Source: Epinephelus fuscoguttatus
Lineage: Eukaryota > Chordata > Actinopteri > Perciformes > Serranidae
Reading direction: 5' to 3'
DNA length: 64,000 nucleotides
Assembly: GCF_011397635.1 (NCBI RefSeq)
Contig: NC_064756.1
Location: 18,504,907-18,568,906, forward strand
In this document: in pieces, positions 57,301 to 64,000 of the stretch
How the letters are laid out: every line of letters begins with the position of its first letter
Position numbering within the stretch: position 1 is the stretch's first letter
The notes under the pieces: model-generated
What the model was told of the DNA's origin: nothing
The model's database searches: none
The model's input: only the letters and a program-made list of their open reading frames with translations
Made by a program: the position numbers and the translations under genes

Positions 57301-58440
57301 TTATATATTGAAAACTATCAGACCATGAAACTACAATGGCAAATGTCCCTTTTAACTCTTCAAATTTTGCTCCACAATAAATTTAATCAATCTTTTCTCT
57401 GCCTCCATAGAGAGCCCCATCATTGATCTCCACAGATGAAACACTGGAAACGACTTTAAAAGGCGGCAACCACACAGGTCTGTCCTCCACATATCAAACT
57501 AAGACACCACATCATGGCACTGATGTCTTTCTGATCCACCTCTCCTGGGATACAAGAAAAAAGTACACATGAAGACACGTGTGTCAGGATGAACATGCTC
57601 TACATCATCACACAGAATGGATCTGCATGAAGGATAACTCTGTCCTGTGGAGGATGTACAAAAACTGCAGAGTGATGACATGAGGATCTTTGCTGGATGA
57701 GAAGGCCAAAGGTTCACCCGGCACTCTTATTTATCAGCCCTGATGATGAGGAACAGTTTGAAGATTCTGTCCCTCCCAAAATATCCACTACGAGGGTGAT
57801 ACTGAGTTTCATATTTAGCCATATTTTATGTATATTTTGATCTCAGCTATGAGGATATTTGGGGAATAAAGTTGTAGAGAATGTCAAATTACATGAATCC
57901 ACATAAAATGGTGGCATTGGTTTTCTTGTGAGGACAATATGGGACTGACAGGAAGATACTGTTGTACAGATAAACCATCCAAACTGTGATGCAGCCTGAC
58001 ACTTCTCCTAAAACTGAAAAAGAAACAGTAAAACCGCACGAGGACTGAAAGATGTACATGTACTTATGATATACAGCCGCTTAACGGTGACAGCAATGTT
58101 CATCAATGTGTTACAAAGCACATACATATTAAACATACTCTTGACATCAGAGAGACGGAGATGATGAAACAGATGCTGGCATGAAATAGATCACAATACA
58201 TAAAAGAAACGGAGCAGTATGACTGTAAACATTAGCGGCACTGTACAGTTAGCAGGAGGACAACAGGAGCTGACTCAATGTTAAATACTAACATGCTACC
58301 ACTGTAGCATTTTGTGTACCTCGCTCACTTAACACGCATGGCTACCAGCAGATTTCTCTCTTTCCCATTACTGTCCTCCTTGATGGAGTAAAGTGTTTGC
58401 CTCTTCACAAATACCTGACAGTCATTTGCACTTAAGTTAA
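54393..58440. other. Intergenic stretch with no supported gene
   Basis: Purine-rich patch at 55200-55520. Frames up to about 146 codons exist but are low-complexity or lack any known domain. The 55760-56180 region has mixed composition without splice sites that I can pair. No exon supported. Confidence 0.45.
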
Positions 58441-58750
58441 ACAATTTATATTTAAGAAGAAGAAGAAGATGATTTTTTCACTCTGTTGTCATATACACAC
58501 AGACCCAAACTACACACACATGCGCAAACAGGTCATGCATTAAATGGAGAGATGTCAGAGCGAGGGGGCTTCCCGTGGACAGGCGCTCCAAGCAGTTTGG
58601 GGTTCGGCGACTTGCTTAAGGGCACCTTGGCAGTGCCCAGGAGGCGAGCTAGCACCTCTCCAGCTGCCACACCACACATGTTTGATCCAGATGGGGGCTT
58701 GAACCGGTGACCCTTCAGTACCCTATGGACTGAGTTTATGCCGCCGCAGT
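58441..58750 (-). repeat. tRNA-derived SINE, family C, minus-strand copy
   Basis: In minus-strand sense the head is ctgcggcggcataaactcag with the B box 'ccggttcaagcccccatctgg', then 'ggcagctggagaggtgctagc'. The 3' end is cttcttcttctta. It resembles the family C copy at 20855, but the LINE-like 'gggattaataaagt' tail is missing before the CTT repeat. Confidence 0.7.
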
Positions 58751-60180
58751 TCATAGATTTGTTAGTTAATTTATGATTGTTTGTAGGGGTTTGGCTTTAC
58801 ATTGGATTCTTGATTCCCACAATTTGTTTGTTTTTAATCTCAGTTTTAAGTTTTATTTGAAGAATTCCTCTCTTTGTACATTTGAAATCATGCCATGAGT
58901 CACAGTTCCCCATCTTCAAAGGAAGTTTTGTAAAGGTGGACATTTCTACTGTATGACTTCTGTAATATAACTTCATTAAATTATTAAGAATGTAAGATGT
59001 TTGTCTGTCCCAGCTTTGTTTATGAAAGCCTGTCACAACTTATATGACTTATTTCTTGGATACAACAGTCAGTGTACTTGTACTTCTTATACTAAATCAT
59101 TTATCCTACAAAAATAATGCTCTCACAAGCACATAACAACATTTTTTGTCTTTCATTTATGTATCATCATCATCTGTTTATGTCATCATCATTTATGTTC
59201 AGACTATGTATGTGTGTGTGACATACTGTAGGTCATCAACTCTCTTAACTTTATGCATTGAAATGATGCGGATTTCAATCTTCAAACAGTGACTGCAGTC
59301 ATATTACACAAGTGTACCGCTCAAAAGGTTATTTCAAAATGGTGATTTGAAAGACAATCTTTCATTTGAGTGGATTCAACTCTGGAATGAATCCACTCGT
59401 ACTGGACGTCCTTGTAATTTACTTAATGATGAGGAAGGCCAGTGCAACTGTAGATGACACAGTGTTGAATAATTACTCCTAATAGCTGTCACATGATTCA
59501 GGAAACACTCCTATATTCTCTCTTCATATACTAATTTGTATGAATGAAATGATGAATGCAGAGTGGTTGGTTTTGATATCTACCAGTGAATGTGAAGTGA
59601 CCGGACTTCACTCTGACACTGACTCAAGTTAATTAATAATGTGGCTTCATCTTGATTCAGCTTCTTCTGACATATAATGATCACATCCTTTCCTGCTCTT
59701 GTCCAATGATGACTGCAGCTCCATTATACAGACGATGGCAATGAAGTGACAATGGTGTCATTCCTTTACACTAGTATGAAATTGTTTTAATTTGACATGA
59801 AAATTACACCTCAAAACCTCAAAATGATCATTTTATCTTAATGTACTGTTAATGCACTGTCTTCAAAATGCCTCTGGATATAAGTTTAATGAAGCTCAGT
59901 GTAAGTTCAACTTTCTTTATGCTACATTCATTCACATTTCTCTCTCTATCCCGCTCCCACCGCTGACTCCAATCAGCTGACTTTGGCCGCTCCTTCTTCT
60001 GGATATCCAATCAAACTTTGCTATGATCTCCTTCAGTCATTCATGTCGCTGCTGCCAAACTTTAAATCTGTTCTCCTCTATGCTCCTGTCAGCTGTCATT
60101 TTAGGTGGTGGTTCACCTCCAGTCACCTTACTCAGAGCCCAGGATGAGCTCATTAAAAGCCCACTCCTCTTCACATCCTC
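58751..60180. other. Intergenic stretch with no supported feature
   Basis: A+T-rich sequence. No exon, RNA gene or defined repeat recognised. Confidence 0.45.
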
Positions 60181-60189
60181 AGCTCCCTC

Positions 60190-60245
60190 TTCATCTCATC
60201 TCATCTCATCTCATCTCATCTCATCTCATCTCATCTCATCTCATC
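60190..60245. repeat. (TCATC)n microsatellite
   Basis: About eleven 5-base units in a row. A (TTTC)n tract follows at 60536-60564. Confidence 0.95.
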
Positions 60246-60565
60246 ACCAGCACCAACATTTAGACTCCATAGAGGGGTTCCCTAATCCACTACATCTTTA
60301 CCACCTCCGTGGAATAGATGATATCATGATGAGGTCTAATCACCAAAGACTTTGCACATTTCTCATACTTATGTGCACATGCAAATTAATATTCTTTTCT
60401 CTTAGAACAAGTCTCTCCTCCAGATTGAAATGAAGTTGTTACACATTGTCCCAGTTCCAGGAGATGACAAATGGAATTCATTAATTGTACTCTGATAGAC
60501 TTGTGACAGTGAGTATCAGAGACAGAGCCACCGGTCTTTCTTTCTTTCTTTCTTTCTTTCTTTCC

Positions 60566-62474
60566 AATTTCTGAAGTGTGTCTCGCTCTATCTCTCCTCT
60601 TCTCCACTGTAATCCATTATTTTTCTCTATCCATTGTCAGAATGGATACAGTGGTTAATGGTCTGACTATTCCTTTGCGTGTGTGTGATTTTTTTCCCCA
60701 CCTGTGAGCTTCATAAGGCATTGCATAAGCAAAAGTTTGTGTGTATGTGTGTGCGGGCGCGCGTCCATGTTTTGGATGTTAGCACTTCAGGCTATCCCAG
60801 ACACTCCATCTGTAGTCCTGCCAGGCACAGATGTCTCAGTGTGTGCTCATAATTAGAGCACAGGAGCGATTTAAAAAAAATCACTTTTTAATTACTTACA
60901 TACTTCTGACTGTATTTATTCATTGCATCAGTTAAGAACTCAAAATGATTAGATTTCACAATTTTTTTCCTTTCACCAGCCTGAGAGATGGAAAGAGACA
61001 CCAAGAAACATTTTTCCAAACAAAAGATCTTGTCGTTGTTGACCTTGAGGAGAGGAGAGGATTGCACGTCATCATTTGTCTTCCCACTATAACAAGTCGT
61101 CACTGGAAAACACTCAAGATATGTCTTGCCAGTAAAGTTAAGCTATGTGCTGTGCTATTTTCAAGGTTGTAAAAGAACAAATATTTCAGAAAAGCCAAGT
61201 AACTTGATCTGCTGGAAGGCAAATGAAAAAAAATCTTGGCTGCATTGTGACAAAAACAGCCATCACTGGCCTCTTTGGCAGAACATTTAATCTAGCACAG
61301 GGGCCAGGCCAGGAGAGGAGGAAGGGATTAATGAATGATAAACAAAGACAATAACAGATAAGGCTGTTTCATGAGCCAGAATGTTGTAATAAAATTATCT
61401 GAACTCCCCTGTCCTGAGAGCAGGGCTGCCTGACCCAACAGACGTATCTTGTGAGATAAATAAGATGTTACTTTCAAGCATTTCAGCAGAAAATAAGACA
61501 TAGATCATACTTTACAGCTCTGTCTTCCACAAATTTTGCTGAAATGCTTTTGTAGATGTTGAAGCCAAAAGATAAGCAGTTAGAGAAATGAAGTTGGTAA
61601 TGAAGGAAGACTTCGTTAAATTGTTAAAATGGTACACGGTAAACATATTAAAATTATTTTACATAATCTTCAAACATGTTAACTGACCTTTCTAGAGTTA
61701 AATTTGCAGTAAATGTATTCATGAAATGCACTTTTAAATAGTACAATTAAGTGAACTATGATTATTTTCTGTTCTGTTACAAGGGAACTGATGTTTTTGT
61801 CTCTTTTCTTGTGCGTCTCTAACACACACATACACACTTAAGGAATAGCTGTAGTGCTCAGGCGCAAATATGTCTATATATGGTGTGAAAAGGGTAGAGG
61901 AAAATAATGATGTAAAAGTTGGCTCTCTAAGTCTCAGTTTTTCTTGGCAAACTGGCGCTTTATTTTCACCTTAACAGGTCGCTGTCACCAGTCAGATTAG
62001 CTGTGAGGAGAGTAAAGTCTGTGCACCAGCAATCACTGCAGTGGGAGTAGAGGGGGTCAGATTTGTAGATAAACACACAATTTCAAATCATAGTTACTAT
62101 CACAGTCTATTTATTATCTGTTCGTGCAGCAAAATTCAACAGCGTTGTGGAAATACAGCTTCCATCGAGGAACTACATTCATATTGGACAATTCTGCAGC
62201 AAACAATTCACGCCAAAGCAAAAAGTAAAAGCGTATGTTCTTTAACTAAACAGGGTGGGGTGGTGGATAGGTGTGCCATGTGAGTTGAAATGTAACAAGG
62301 AGGCAGCCACCTTAAAATCTGTACATGATGTTGCACACCTCATTAACTTACTGAAATATCACAGGAACAAATGGTGTGGAGGTCTTTAGCTTGGTCGAGA
62401 AATGACAGAGGGGGTCTTGGAGATGAAACACATAGAATTTTTAATTATTCACTCTTGTTATATATCTGGGTTTT
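60566..62474. other. Intergenic stretch with no supported feature
   Basis: Contains a G/T and G/C-rich patch at 60740-60765. No exon recognised on either strand. Confidence 0.45.
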
Positions 62475-63578
62475 GCTGGGTTCAGACGACATGATGTCTG
62501 CCCAATCATAGCCTGACCTGGCCATCCTATGGTTTCGGCTTGGATCGTGAATGACTGAGTGTCAAACGTGATGATCGATCTTTTAGCCCTTGTAGTGTGT
62601 CATAGGAGACAATATCAGACACCATGTCTGGGACACCTCATGATGTCCCGACAGAAAGACTGGCATGTGTGATTTTTTTTTTGGTTTTGTCTTCCAATTC
62701 TTCCCATCAGTGCTTCATTTTGACCAACAGGAACACTGATCGATCTGCTGCTGTGGACAACTGTGCGCCAACAACTCAGTCTTTTTGATATTTTCTTATT
62801 ATTTCTAATTCCCTCTGTATTTTTCCATTTTTCTTTGTAATCTTGTCCCATAGATTTTATTAATAACTACCGGACACCAAGATGGTGTCTATTCATTCCA
62901 ATGGAATTGCACACCTTACGCATAAGCCAAAAAAGTTCTAGCTTCCAGCTTTACTTCCACCAGATGCAGCCCACTGAATATACACATTATTGTTTCTCCT
63001 GTGGCCCCACTCGTGAGTTCCTGATCAGCTCATGGACTTTACACTGTGATGATGTTACAGATTTTTAAATTGCTCTTCTTGGCGTGAGGAAAGTTTCACA
63101 AATAAAAAAACCACCATGGCTCAAAAATTTAGAATAGCAAGATTCATGATTGACCTTGTTTGCAGTTTGAGGTATCCTGTCAACAGTTCTATGTTTCTTT
63201 TACAATGGTGGTCTATGGGAAAATGCTTTTTGGGCTGCAGGGGATTTTTTTTGCTGCAATGCGAAAAATATGAAACATCTGCAAGAAGTTGTGGAGAATT
63301 CAGGGACTTCAAATGTAGCTCCTGCCATCTGGGGGCACTTTTTACATAACTACAAAAACAGTACGGCTGGAACATGAACAACCACAGTGACTACTACTAC
63401 TACTACTATTACTAATAATAATAATAGGACAAGAATAATTCAGTAACATCATACATGTCGTTAAAGATAACCATGTCTGTTTCGTCTACCAGCCAAGACA
63501 CAGCAAGATTTAATGACTCCATAATCTGACATAGTGACTGTCAGCACGGTTGAACATATCATGTAGTCTGAACCCGGC
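62475..63578. mobile_element. DNA transposon remnant with terminal inverted repeats, about 1.1 kb
   Basis: The left end reads gctgggttcagacgacatga and the right end, reverse complemented, reads gccgggttcagactacatga (18 of 20 match). No transposase is visible between them. The superfamily is not assigned; the flank at the right end is ttaa, the left flank is tttt, so no clear target duplication remains. Confidence 0.65.
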
Positions 63579-63811
63579 TTAAGGACAACTGAAGCTCATC
63601 AAGTTATTGTTTTATTCATCTAAGTGAAGACTGGCCTGAAGTACAAGTTTTCCACACCAGTGAAAAGGTGTAGAGGTCTAAGAAAATCATGTATCAGTTA
63701 CGACAGAATTAATGTTATTATTAACTGAGAGTTGTTATGACAGAATGCAACTCGATTATACAGTATAAACCATGATTATGAAAGTGACTGTGGGTGAATG
63801 TGTGTAAATGT

Positions 63812-63851
<40 letters not shown>

Positions 63852-64000
63852 CTCACTGTCCTTGGGTGAACCCATTGCAGAGAATGATCTCAAGATCTGA
63901 AGCAAGTGTGTTTAAGAGAATAAAACAAAGATACAGACACACAGTCTGAGACTCAGTGTATTTAGTTGCCTTGATAGCACAATGTGTGTGTGCGTTCATG
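63579..64000. other. Window end with (GT)n microsatellite
   Basis: (GT)n at 63819-63849; ACT and AAT short runs lie just upstream at 63389-63425, inside the preceding element. No exon recognised. Confidence 0.6.

Overview
The window is vertebrate nuclear DNA, almost certainly from a ray-finned fish and probably a percomorph. It has split genes with GT-AG introns, long introns, abundant (CA)n and (TA)n microsatellites, and several repeat types common in teleosts: tRNA-derived SINEs, RTE-like and L2/CR1/Rex-like LINE ends, Harbinger, hAT and Tc1 remnants. I saw nothing bacterial, viral or plasmid-like. Species cannot be fixed from the sequence alone.

Four protein-coding genes can be rebuilt exon by exon. 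(1) Bases 74-3226, plus strand: the last five coding exons of a HERC-type HECT E3 ubiquitin ligase, whose 5' part lies outside the window. (2) Bases 7262-12721, minus strand: a complete eight-exon yif1b gene (299 codons), a five-pass membrane protein of ER-Golgi traffic. (3) Bases 17129-19984, plus strand: a two-exon GIMAP/AIG1-family GTPase (345 codons) with a Gly/Ala-rich hydrophobic tail. (4) Bases 25467-49979, plus strand: a homologue of the uncharacterised human microprotein C14orf132. It has only 81 codons, split into a 9-codon first exon and a 73-codon last exon (stop included) by an intron of about 24.3 kb.

Most other open reading frames lie inside repeats, microsatellites or introns and are not genes. 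One 72-codon stretch on the minus strand (16040-16262) has a good splice acceptor and may be a real but unidentified terminal exon.

Repeats make up much of the rest. Several tRNA-like SINE families are present, and two of them carry 3' tails that match the 3' tails of two different LINE fragments also in the window. Three copies of one terminal-inverted-repeat family occur, two in the GIMAP intron and one in the C14orf132 intron; the last still holds a broken Myb/SANT-like reading frame. A 365-bp hAT-type MITE with an 8-bp target duplication is nested inside an older repeat. There is also a roughly 150-bp-arm foldback element, a 25-bp minisatellite with two alternating unit types, and a triplicated 210-bp block. 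From 50 kb to the end I found no convincing exon.

I found no operon-like or clearly novel multi-gene system. The least explained functional item is the C14orf132-type microprotein gene. A HECT ligase and a GIMAP GTPase near each other, both from families with immune members, are worth a synteny check but do not prove a shared role.
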